A program made the translations under genes and the position numbers. Under the pieces are notes generated by a model, which worked only from the letters and a program-made list of their open reading frames with translations, did no database searches and was not told the DNA's origin. Below are positions 1 to 6,607 of a stretch of 11,775 nucleotides of DNA, piece by piece (position 1 is the first letter of the stretch; the number at the start of each line of letters is the position of its first letter). Source of the stretch: Parcubacteria group bacterium (GTDB lineage: Bacteria; Patescibacteriota; Minisyncoccia; Minisyncoccales; CG1-02-41-26); assembly GCA_013203565.1 (NCBI GenBank), contig JABMPZ010000018.1, positions 1 to 11,775 of the forward strand, in the 5' to 3' direction.

Positions 1-192
1 GGGCTGGGATTTTTGGATGGAAATATTTAATACGCTGGTGATGCATGCTGAAATTGATTATTTTTGAGGTCATAAACCTTACAATAATTCAATTGATGAA
101 TTCAACTTTTAGGATGAAAAAAGGAAAAGGTGTTCAAAGCAACCCGCATTTTAAAATAGGGTTTGTGAAAATCCGGGGGGATAAATAAGTTG
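1..192. repeat. Left copy of a ~190-bp direct repeat bracketing the PUL
   Basis: The first 140 bases match the right copy, which starts at 10687, without gaps and with only four mismatches (positions 38, 43, 116, 121). Similarity continues with small indels to the shared ATAAATAAGTTG at 181-192 and then stops. All three plus frames and the minus frames I read are broken by stops, so it is not obviously coding. It contains a small dyad (AATTCA 86-91 / TGAATT 97-102). I see no terminal inverted repeats. Because the window begins exactly at the matching base, homology may continue further left. It could be a mobile or dispersed intergenic repeat, or a segmental duplication. Confidence 0.9.
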
Positions 193-213
193 TGGGCAAT
201 TAAAGAAAGACAT

Positions 214-273
214 ATGGATACAAATACAATTATTCTTACAAGCATTGGAGGAAGCATCAAACCTCTTGATTGA
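214..273 (+). CDS. 19-codon upstream frame, probably the detached N-terminus of the next ORF
   Basis: ATG at 214 follows a purine-rich AAAGAAAGA stretch and reads MDTNTIILTSIGGSIKPLD before TGA at 271-273. That stop overlaps the next ATG in a TGATG arrangement. The peptide looks like a normal protein N-terminus. Adding one T at about 270 would turn GAT-TGA-TGG into GAT-TTG-ATG and fuse it in frame (…KPLD-L-METRI…) to the following ORF. It is therefore either the start of a frameshifted gene or a translationally coupled leader peptide. The sequence alone cannot decide between them. Confidence 0.35.
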   Translation: MDTNTIILTSIGGSIKPLD

Positions 274-1028
274 TGGAGACAAGAATACTCCCAACAAAGA
301 TTCTTGGAGATATAATACTTCTCACACCTTACTTTACGAGACGACTGTTAGAATTCTCGATATTAGTTGATTCTTTCATTTTAAATGAGTCAATTTATGT
401 ATTACCATCGTTTGAACATAGATATCAACCTTTTAAATCGAACGATTTTGTAGATTATTTAATAAATAACGGGATTCTAAAGGTTTTACCAAATGTTGAA
501 TTAGAGGAAAGAGCTCTGAATCAAGCCAAAGAATTAATTGGTCACTTAGGGAATGACAATATTTATTCCTACAAAGATTTAGGTGATTCACAGAGTGTTA
601 TAGGCGATATCGAATATATGGTAAGAGATATATCATTACATAGAATCCGTAAAGATTTTACTTCAAGAGATGTTGAAGAATTTATTAGGATTTTCAATAG
701 ACATTTACATTTCTTTCTAAGTCCGGCTAATGATTACGTTGTCCATCAAATTAGAAATATTATGTATTGGGTAATAGGTGAGCAGCTAAAAATACCATAT
801 CAACCTGATGCTTTTAGAATAGAATGGATAAATAATCTAAATATGCATTGGAGGAAGTCAATTGCTCAAACTTTATACAAAAAAATTGCAGACTCCTTTG
901 TCGATGATGTTAAGGATGTAACCCAAGATCACCAACCGATTGAATTAGTTATGCCCCAACTTACAACTTATGTAATAGAAAAAGCAAAAGCAAAGGAAAA
1001 CTTGTTTGAAACAATGATGGATATTTGA
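273..1028 (+). CDS. Unrecognised ~251-aa protein, probably damaged at both ends
   Basis: I do not recognise this family. The product is soluble-looking, with no signal peptide and no transmembrane segment. It is rich in Ile, Asp, Asn and aromatic residues, with predicted helical stretches such as SRDVEEFIRIFNRHLHFF and NNLNMHWRKSIAQTL in the middle and a Lys/Glu-rich C-terminus. The first ATG is at 273; a TTG at 270 is in frame but directly follows a stop in that frame. A 19-codon frame ends on the same ATG and may be the true N-terminus, lost by a 1-bp deletion. After the TGA at 1026 the same frame continues for 44 codons, and the first ~21 (starting KEFDKFRKTVGELELEG) look like genuine helical protein, so the stop may be a TGG-to-TGA nonsense change. 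It lies about 80 bp past the left repeat and is separated from the PUL by ~790 bp, so a functional link is unlikely. Confidence 0.6.
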   Translation: METRILPTKILGDIILLTPYFTRRLLEFSILVDSFILNESIYVLPSFEHRYQPFKSNDFVDYLINNGILKVLPNVELEERALNQAKELIGHLGNDNIYSYKDLGDSQSVIGDIEYMVRDISLHRIRKDFTSRDVEEFIRIFNRHLHFFLSPANDYVVHQIRNIMYWVIGEQLKIPYQPDAFRIEWINNLNMHWRKSIAQTLYKKIADSFVDDVKDVTQDHQPIELVMPQLTTYVIEKAKAKENLFETMMDI

Positions 1029-1217
1029 AAAGAATTCGACAAATTTAGAAAAACCGTAGGAGAATTAGAATTAGAAGGACAAAATGCAGCAATTCAGAAA
1101 ATTATTTTTATTTGTCTATCCCAGGGTTCCTGCAAAAGCAGGCACAATATACCCCTAACATGAATGGTACTTTCACCATGTAACGTTGTTCCCCACATTG
1201 TTTATTATAAAATTAAA

Positions 1218-1338
1218 AGGAGTTGTCTCATTAACCAAAATAGGCCCCTGAGAATTGAATATTTGAAGAGGCTCTCGGGTAGGTACCCGAATATTTTAAG
1301 CATTTTTAGGTAAATTTCCGACTAATGAGACAGCCCCT
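1218..1338. mobile_element. 121-bp MITE-like element with IS1182-like terminal repeats
   Basis: The ends are 16-bp terminal inverted repeats: AGGAGTTGTCTCATTA (1218-1233) and TAATGAGACAGCCCCT (1323-1338), matching at 14 of 16 positions. The GGGGCTGTCTCA core resembles, from memory, the tips of IS1182-type elements in Bacteroidota. The 89-bp interior has no ORF but contains a smaller dyad (CGGGTA-GG-TACCCG) flanked by AATATT motifs. This is the layout of a non-autonomous miniature element or a deletion remnant mobilised in trans. I could not identify a clear target-site duplication, so the insertion history is inferred. Confidence 0.6.
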
Positions 1339-1378
1339 AATGTTTAATTGGGTTCGCCTGAAGAATATTAACTTCGTG

Positions 1379-1409
1379 ACATGAGTAATTTCAAGAAATT
1401 GAGTCATGT
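1379..1409. promoter_or_regulatory. 31-bp near-perfect dyad, possible operator or hairpin
   Basis: The arms are ACATGAGTAATTTC and GAAATTGAGTCATGT around an AA loop. They pair almost completely apart from a 1-nt length difference and the GT/GA centre. It lies about 410 bp before susC and about 40 bp after the MITE-like element. There is no T-tract, so a rho-independent terminator is unlikely. It could be a binding site for a dimeric regulator or a relic of another small element. Confidence 0.35.
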
Positions 1410-1500
1410 GATTTATAGGTTGTTCGGAAAATGCTGAAATGTTGATTGGGTTTGTTTTTTAGTGATCTATATGGAGAAGGATTAATAAAATCAAACTATT

Positions 1501-1721
1501 TTATACTTCATCTGTAATTCGTTCATAAGGATACTTGGCTTCAATTATTTTCCTATCAATAAACGGGGGGTCAGGTATGTTCTCATTTTTTCATGTTTTT
1601 TGATATCAGGTTCTGCAAAATGGCTTACCGTATTATTTATTTTAGTATTTTTGGCCTTGACAGGGTATTTTATATCAATTATTTGATTTGCATCACGAAA
1701 ATAGGCGGTATCTTTTGTATG
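1501..1721 (-). pseudogene. Possible relic of an unidentified gene, frameshifted at a G6 tract
   Basis: Read on the minus strand, an open stretch starts near 1721 with KDTAYFRDANQIIDIKYPVK and runs to about 1571. There a run of six C (plus-strand G6 at 1565-1570) would shift it into another frame reading PPFIDRKIIEAKYPYERITDEV and stopping at 1501-1503. The combined ~73 residues have the balanced charge, aromatic and proline content of a soluble protein C-terminus. I recognise no family. An upstream stop removes any start codon, and the region overlaps the likely susC promoter, so it would be a 5'-truncated remnant. A chance open frame in AT-rich DNA is a real alternative. Confidence 0.3.
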
Positions 1722-1746
1722 TCAAATGCTGTATAAAGTACTTTTG
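1714..1746 (+). promoter_or_regulatory. Likely Bacteroidota sigma-70 promoter of susC
   Basis: TTTG (1714-1717), a 21-bp spacer and TACTTTTG (1739-1746) fit the Bacteroidota consensus TTTG-N19-21-TAnnTTTG. Transcription would start around 1752, leaving an AT-rich leader of roughly 70 nt before the susC ATG. No other match upstream of susC has both boxes at this spacing. Confidence 0.6.
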
Positions 1747-1807
1747 CACAGTTAATTGACTTGATTTGTTAATAATTAGTTTACGGATTTATGTTTAATT
1801 AATTTAA

Positions 1808-1814
1808 AAGGAGA
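1808..1814 (+). promoter_or_regulatory. Strong Shine-Dalgarno of susC
   Basis: AAGGAGA lies six T residues before the susC ATG. Strong Shine-Dalgarno sequences are uncommon in Bacteroidota, and the other genes here lack one. This supports the ATG at 1821 and suggests high translation of the transporter. Confidence 0.55.
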
Positions 1815-1820
1815 TTTTTT

Positions 1821-4800
1821 ATGAAGAGAAACAATTGCTTTTTAAGTATTCTGTTCCTGATTCTGTTTTTTACAACAGCCTTACAGTCGTATGGCCAGAA
1901 TGTTCAGATTACAGGACAGGTATCAGATGCTTTCGACGGTCAAACCATACCGGGTGTTAGTATCCTGGTAAAAAATACCCTGACAGGTACAACTACCGAT
2001 TTAAACGGTATGTACTCAATCGAGGTAGAAGTCGGTTCTGAGTTGGTGTATTCATTTATCGGATACGAGAAACAAACTATTGTTGTTGACCAACAAAGGA
2101 CCATAGATGTTGCTATGAAACCTTTTGCTACCGAATTAGGTGAGGTAGTTGTAGTAGGTTATGGTGTACAACGAAAAAGTGATGTTACGGGCGCAACATC
2201 AACCCTTGATGATGAAGATTTTAATAAAGGGGTTGTAATTTCACCTGCTGAGATGATGCAGGGCCGTATTTCCGGAGTTCAGGTTACCACAAACAGTGGA
2301 GAACCCGGAGCTGGTTCTTCAGTTCGTATTAGGGGTTCATCTTCAATCAGGGCCAATCAGGACCCATTGTATGTTATAGATGGAATACCTCTTAACATTA
2401 CTAATATAGCCCCTGGTGCAGCAACAGCCGCAGGGATTAATACAAGTGCGAATAAAGATCCTCTGGATTTCCTTAATCCTGATGATATTGAATCTATTAC
2501 CGTGTTAAAGGATGCTTCTGCTACCGCTATTTATGGTTCGCGTGGTTCCAATGGGGTTATCCTTATCACCACAAAAAAGGGGAAAATAGGAATAAAAAGG
2601 GAAGGTAAATTATCGTATTCATATTATGTAGGCATTTCAAAATTGCGAAAAAAATTAGATATCTTATCTTCAGAAGGGTTTATGAACGCAAGTAATAAAT
2701 ATAATCTTGGATTAACCGATATGGGTAAGAAAACTGATTGGCAAGATGAAATTTTCAGGACAGCCATTACCCAAAGCCACAATTTATCTTATAGCGGAGG
2801 TACCGACAAGTCAAATTATTACGCATCTTTCGGTTATCTAAATCAGGATGGTATTATCAACCGTACCGGAATTGAGAAATTAACAGGACGATTTAATGCA
2901 AGTCAAAAGCTATTTGATGATAGATTACAGATCACGACACATATTTCTGTGTCAAGGACAGACGATGCCCGTGTCCCAATTGGAGAAACCGGTGGATATG
3001 AAGGCGACGTAATTATCAGCGCTCTCAGGGGAAACCCGACTTTCCCTGTCTTTAACGATGATGGATCTTACTATCAACATAGCTCAACATATCGTAATCC
3101 TGTGGCTATGATTGATTTAACAAATGACCACACATATACCAATCGCATTTTAGGAAACATTAGCGCTTCTTATAAAATATTTGATGATCTTACCTACAAA
3201 TTAAATTTAGGCCTCGATCATACCAATGCTACCAGAAAAATGTCTCAAAATGCAGAATTGTCTTATTTGGTAAATGATGGACAGGCCAGTATTGCCAATA
3301 TCGAACTCGACAACCAATTAATGGAGCATTATCTTACTTTTGATAAACAATTAAATGAAAGCAATCATTTAACTGCGCTTCTCGGATATTCGTATCAGAA
3401 ATTTGATGAAAAAGGCTATAACCTTATAGTAGATGGTTTTACGGTAGAGGGGGTTGATTATATTGATAATCTAGGTTACGGAAACTATGATAATTCAATA
3501 ACCGGATCATTCAAACAACAAAATGAACTTCAATCGTTTTATACACGTTTGAACTACTCGTATAAAAACAAATATTTATTGACAGCCACAGGCAGGGCCG
3601 ATGGATCGACCAAATTTGGTGAAAACAATAAATATGGATATTTCCCATCTGTTGGTGTAGCATGGCGCTTAATCGAAGAAGATTTCATTAAAGATTTAGG
3701 TGTTTTTGACAACCTGAAACTTCGCCTTGGTTGGGGATTGACCGGTAACCAGGAAATACCCGGCAAAATTTCCCAGCTATTAATTGGTACTACAGCCAAT
3801 GCAAATTATTTCTTTGATGGCGAAAACCTAAGTACAGGAACTACTTTTATCAGGACACCAAACCCGGATATTAAATGGGAAACAACTATACAAACGAATA
3901 TTGGTGTAGATTTTGGGTTCTTTGATGGTAGATTATCAGGAAGTATTGATTACTTCTATAAGAAAACCAAAGATGTTCTTCTTCTTTTAACATCCCTTGC
4001 ACCTGCACCAACTGCTTATATGTGGTCGAATGTGCCGGATATGAGAATTAAGAATTCCGGCTTTGAAATCGATTTAAGAGGAATTATTATTGACAAAAAG
4101 GATTTTTTATGGAGCGCAAGTTTGAATTTTACTACGATTAGTAACGAAGTCCAGGATCTTCCCGTAGATTTGATTGAAACAGGTGTTGCCAGTGGCGCCG
4201 GTTTGTCAGGAACCAGGGTTCAGATAATTAAAAGTGGGTATCCAATTGGTACTTTTTGGGGAAAACAATTCCTTGGATATGATGCTGATGGTATAAGTAT
4301 TTACAAAAAAGATGCTGATGGAAACGATGTGAAAGAGGATCTCGGTTCAGCTTTGCCAAAATTTACATTAGGCATAAACAATGCTTTTACAATTAATAAG
4401 TTTGATGTTTCCTTCTTCATCAATGGAGTATTTGGCAATAAAGTTTACAACAATACTGCCAATGCACTTTTTAGTATGCCCAGCTTTTCAAAAGGAAACA
4501 ATGTAACTGAAGATGTTATTACATCAGGAGAAAGTATCGATAATACTCCTGAATTTTCAAGCAGGTTCATCGAAGATGGCGCTTTTATTAGGTTAAGTAC
4601 TGCTACCGTAGGTTATCGCCTTCCCTTCAAGGAAAATAGCTGGATACGTAGTTTAAGGTTTTATGTTACAGGAAGTAACTTATTCTTAATTACAGGGTAT
4701 TCGGGATATGATCCTGAAGTAAATACTAATGGCGAATATGACGGTGTTCCTTCTATAGGATTGGATTACACCGGTTATCCACGTGCCCGTACAATTCAAT

Positions 4801-4823
4801 TTGGTGTAAATGCTTCATTTTAA
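1821..4823 (+). CDS. SusC/RagA-family TonB-dependent outer-membrane transporter
   Basis: This 1000-aa protein forms an outer-membrane beta-barrel that imports an oligosaccharide using TonB energy, in complex with the SusD-like lipoprotein encoded next. A signal peptide (residues 1-25, hydrophobic LFLILFFTTAL, cleavage near SYG|Q) is followed by a carboxypeptidase-regulatory-like domain (about 28-102, with GQTIPGVSILVKNTLTGT and ending TIDVAMK). Next come the TonB-box-like ELGEVVVVGYG (105-115) and a plug domain (about 116-255, with VRIRGSSSI, DPLYVIDGIPL and ITVLKDASATAIYGSRG, typical of SusC). The remaining ~740 residues are barrel strands ending in an aromatic (…TIQFGVNASF). Length is normal and the frame intact. 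The start is supported by a strong Shine-Dalgarno and an upstream promoter. The family is certain; the glucoside substrate is inferred only from the downstream enzymes. Confidence 0.97.
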   Translation: MKRNNCFLSILFLILFFTTALQSYGQNVQITGQVSDAFDGQTIPGVSILVKNTLTGTTTDLNGMYSIEVEVGSELVYSFIGYEKQTIVVDQQRTIDVAMKPFATELGEVVVVGYGVQRKSDVTGATSTLDDEDFNKGVVISPAEMMQGRISGVQVTTNSGEPGAGSSVRIRGSSSIRANQDPLYVIDGIPLNITNIAPGAATAAGINTSANKDPLDFLNPDDIESITVLKDASATAIYGSRGSNGVILITTKKGKIGIKREGKLSYSYYVGISKLRKKLDILSSEGFMNASNKYNLGLTDMGKKTDWQDEIFRTAITQSHNLSYSGGTDKSNYYASFGYLNQDGIINRTGIEKLTGRFNASQKLFDDRLQITTHISVSRTDDARVPIGETGGYEGDVIISALRGNPTFPVFNDDGSYYQHSSTYRNPVAMIDLTNDHTYTNRILGNISASYKIFDDLTYKLNLGLDHTNATRKMSQNAELSYLVNDGQASIANIELDNQLMEHYLTFDKQLNESNHLTALLGYSYQKFDEKGYNLIVDGFTVEGVDYIDNLGYGNYDNSITGSFKQQNELQSFYTRLNYSYKNKYLLTATGRADGSTKFGENNKYGYFPSVGVAWRLIEEDFIKDLGVFDNLKLRLGWGLTGNQEIPGKISQLLIGTTANANYFFDGENLSTGTTFIRTPNPDIKWETTIQTNIGVDFGFFDGRLSGSIDYFYKKTKDVLLLLTSLAPAPTAYMWSNVPDMRIKNSGFEIDLRGIIIDKKDFLWSASLNFTTISNEVQDLPVDLIETGVASGAGLSGTRVQIIKSGYPIGTFWGKQFLGYDADGISIYKKDADGNDVKEDLGSALPKFTLGINNAFTINKFDVSFFINGVFGNKVYNNTANALFSMPSFSKGNNVTEDVITSGESIDNTPEFSSRFIEDGAFIRLSTATVGYRLPFKENSWIRSLRFYVTGSNLFLITGYSGYDPEVNTNGEYDGVPSIGLDYTGYPRARTIQFGVNASF

Positions 4824-4843
4824 ATCATTAAAACTTTAAGAAA

Positions 4844-6406
4844 ATGAAAATATTAAAATTTAGATTTATTTATAAAATACTATTTATGTTTGTAGCAATA
4901 TCTATTGCTTCATGTACAAAACTCGATGAAAAGATTTTTGATGAAGAAATGGGTACTAGTTTAATTGATGATCCGGCCAATGCCCCTGGTTTGGTAAACC
5001 CAGCGTATGCCAGCTTACGAAACCTTAATGAATTTTGGGGTACATGGGGATTACAAGAAGCCACTACAGATGAAGCTATGTTCCCAACAAGAGGAACAGA
5101 CTGGTATGATAATGGAATCTGGCAACAAGATCATTTGCACACATGGTCGGCAGATCATGGCCATGTATCAGGAGCCTGGAATGTTATTTTGCAAGGAATA
5201 AGTCGAGCAAATACAGGCATCTACTATCTGAAAGAATTCCCATCTACTACTGAAATCGACGGGTATATTGTTGAATTGCGGTTTTTGAAAGCTTATTATG
5301 TTTATCTCTGTAACGATTTTTATGGGCAAACTCCGTATAGGACTTGGGATGAAACCGATTATTCCACTCCTCCGATAGTATTGAGCCGTGAAGAAGCCAC
5401 ACAGTGGTTGTTTACTGAATTAAAGGAAATTATTCCTTTAATGAAAACCAAATCAGAATTGCCTTATGGCAGGGCAACAAAAGCTGCGGCTCAAACTTTG
5501 CTAGCTAAGGTTTATCTGAATCAGGAAGTATATATCGGAACTGCTGCATGGAGCGACGTAATTACTCAGTGTGACGCCGTTATAAATTCTAGTGATTATA
5601 CTATTGCACCTGATTATTGGGCGCAGTTTCAGTATGATAATCCCGATGTCCAGGAGGCAATTTTCACGTTTATCCGTAACGATAACTATGACCTCGGTGG
5701 CGGCGGTGTATGGGTTAACTTTACTCTTCACTACCATCAAACGTTTGGTAATTATACAAGTTTATGGAATGGTGGATGTATTACCAAAACATTCTGGGAC
5801 TCTTGGGAAAACACTGATGATGCAGATGTTAGAAAATACGACAATCGTATTAGACCTACTACCGGTTTGGACCAGGGATTCTTAGTAGGGCAGCAATATT
5901 CTGTTGATGGAACAGCTTTGGATACTCGTGAGTTTGATGCTAATGGAAATCCTATTCCTTTGATTTTTGTTGCTGAGGTTAATCTTACAAATGCCAGTGA
6001 AGCTCAAGGCATTCGTTGTATTAAATATGCGCCAAATCCACAGACTACCCGTCAGTTTGATGCAGGTAACGATTTCTATGCATTTCGTATTTCTGATGTT
6101 TACCTGATGCGTGCAGAAGCAAAATTCAGAAGTGGAGACGAAGGAGGGGCTCGTGATGATGTTAATGCTATTCGTTCAAAACGTAATGCTACTCCAAGAG
6201 CCGCATTAACTCTCGATGAAATTTATGATGAGCGTGGTTATGAGTTGTTTTGGGAAGGAAAACGTCGTCAGGATATGATTCGCTTCGGTCATTTCAATGA
6301 TGCTTATTCTGAAAAACCTGTAACACCTGCTTATACGTGCATTTTCCCGATTCCTCAATCAGCTTTGGACGTAAATCCTAACCTGGTTCAAAACACGGGA
6401 TATTAA
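4844..6406 (+). CDS. SusD/RagB-family glycan-binding outer-membrane lipoprotein
   Basis: A 520-aa surface lipoprotein that acts as the lid and substrate-binding partner of the SusC-like transporter. The N-terminus is a lipoprotein signal with lipobox IASC (Cys24). The TKLDEKIFDEE that follows is acidic, resembling the Bacteroidota surface-export signal. SusD hallmarks include an N-terminal helix pair around PAYASLRNLNEFWGTWGLQE, the TPR-like VELRFLKAYYVYLCNDFYG, the KAAAQTLLAKVYLN helix, and the C-terminal DVYLMRAEAKFRSGDEGGARD followed by DERGYELFWEGKRRQDMIRF. It ends in the usual CIFPIPQSALDVNPNLVQN. It starts 20 bp after susC, so the two are almost certainly co-transcribed. Family assignment is secure. 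The aromatic residues that would contact sugar cannot be assigned without a structure. Confidence 0.97.
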   Translation: MKILKFRFIYKILFMFVAISIASCTKLDEKIFDEEMGTSLIDDPANAPGLVNPAYASLRNLNEFWGTWGLQEATTDEAMFPTRGTDWYDNGIWQQDHLHTWSADHGHVSGAWNVILQGISRANTGIYYLKEFPSTTEIDGYIVELRFLKAYYVYLCNDFYGQTPYRTWDETDYSTPPIVLSREEATQWLFTELKEIIPLMKTKSELPYGRATKAAAQTLLAKVYLNQEVYIGTAAWSDVITQCDAVINSSDYTIAPDYWAQFQYDNPDVQEAIFTFIRNDNYDLGGGGVWVNFTLHYHQTFGNYTSLWNGGCITKTFWDSWENTDDADVRKYDNRIRPTTGLDQGFLVGQQYSVDGTALDTREFDANGNPIPLIFVAEVNLTNASEAQGIRCIKYAPNPQTTRQFDAGNDFYAFRISDVYLMRAEAKFRSGDEGGARDDVNAIRSKRNATPRAALTLDEIYDERGYELFWEGKRRQDMIRFGHFNDAYSEKPVTPAYTCIFPIPQSALDVNPNLVQNTGY

Positions 6407-6434
6407 TATTAGTGATTTATTATCAATAGATATC

Positions 6435-6486
6435 ATGGGGCTGTTTGGAAATTAGGCCTTTTTTCCAGATAGCCCCATTGATTTTT
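6435..6486 (+). terminator. Terminator/attenuator-like hairpin after susD
   Basis: ATGGGGCT (6435-6442) pairs with AGCCCCAT (6471-6478). The stem continues inward through GGAAA/TTTTCC, leaving a loop around TTAGGCC. It is followed by TTGATTTTT, a short imperfect T-tract. Lying just after susD and before the enzyme genes, it could give partial termination or stabilise the susCD mRNA 3' end. Confidence 0.5.
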
Positions 6487-6521
6487 GTGAGAGAATGAGA
6501 AAATGCTAAACTGATAATGGG

Positions 6522-6549
6522 CATTTAAGCATTCAATCATTTAAGCATT
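6522..6549. repeat. Two 12-bp direct repeats upstream of the GH65 gene
   Basis: CATTTAAGCATT occurs at 6522-6533 and again at 6538-6549, a 16-bp period. A degenerate inverted copy (AAATGCTAAA) lies just upstream at about 6500-6509. No clear TTTG/TAnnTTTG promoter is visible in the gap, so the enzymes probably depend on readthrough from susCD. The tandem motif could be a regulator-binding site or simple AT-rich duplication. Confidence 0.35.
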
Positions 6550-6607
6550 TCCACTAAAATAGTAGTAGTACCAAATAATTAAACCTGATAGTAAAAAAAT
6601 AAGTTCT

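Larger units (their letters stand above)
1029..1820. other. 792-bp gap without an intact gene upstream of susC
   Basis: No intact gene with a credible start was found. The gap holds, in order: the possible C-terminal continuation of the preceding ORF (to 1163); a small perfect hairpin (CCTGC-AAAA-GCAGG, 1129-1142); a MITE-like element; a long imperfect dyad; a possible minus-strand gene relic; and the susC promoter and leader. No regulator gene (ECF sigma/anti-sigma, hybrid two-component, AraC or LacI type) lies here, although PULs often carry one next to susC. Confidence 0.7.

Noticed and set aside
1129..1142. CCTGC-AAAA-GCAGG hairpin as a rho-independent terminator of the left ORF
   Set aside because: A 5-bp stem without a T-tract on the plus strand, and it lies inside the possible readthrough extension of the ORF.
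1489..1686. Plus-strand open frame with a hydrophobic, membrane-like C-terminus
   Set aside because: It has no ATG/GTG/TTG start near its beginning and is the complement of the more protein-like minus-strand frame. The hydrophobicity is what antisense reading of Lys/Asn-rich coding DNA gives.
3554..3799. Minus-strand ORF of 81 codons inside susC
   Set aside because: It lies wholly within an intact, well-conserved SusC gene and its composition (Pro/Ser/Arg-rich) is that of an antisense shadow.
5592..5885. Plus-strand ORF in another frame of susD, rich in Ile/Met/Thr
   Set aside because: Overlaps conserved SusD coding sequence in full, with no family features.
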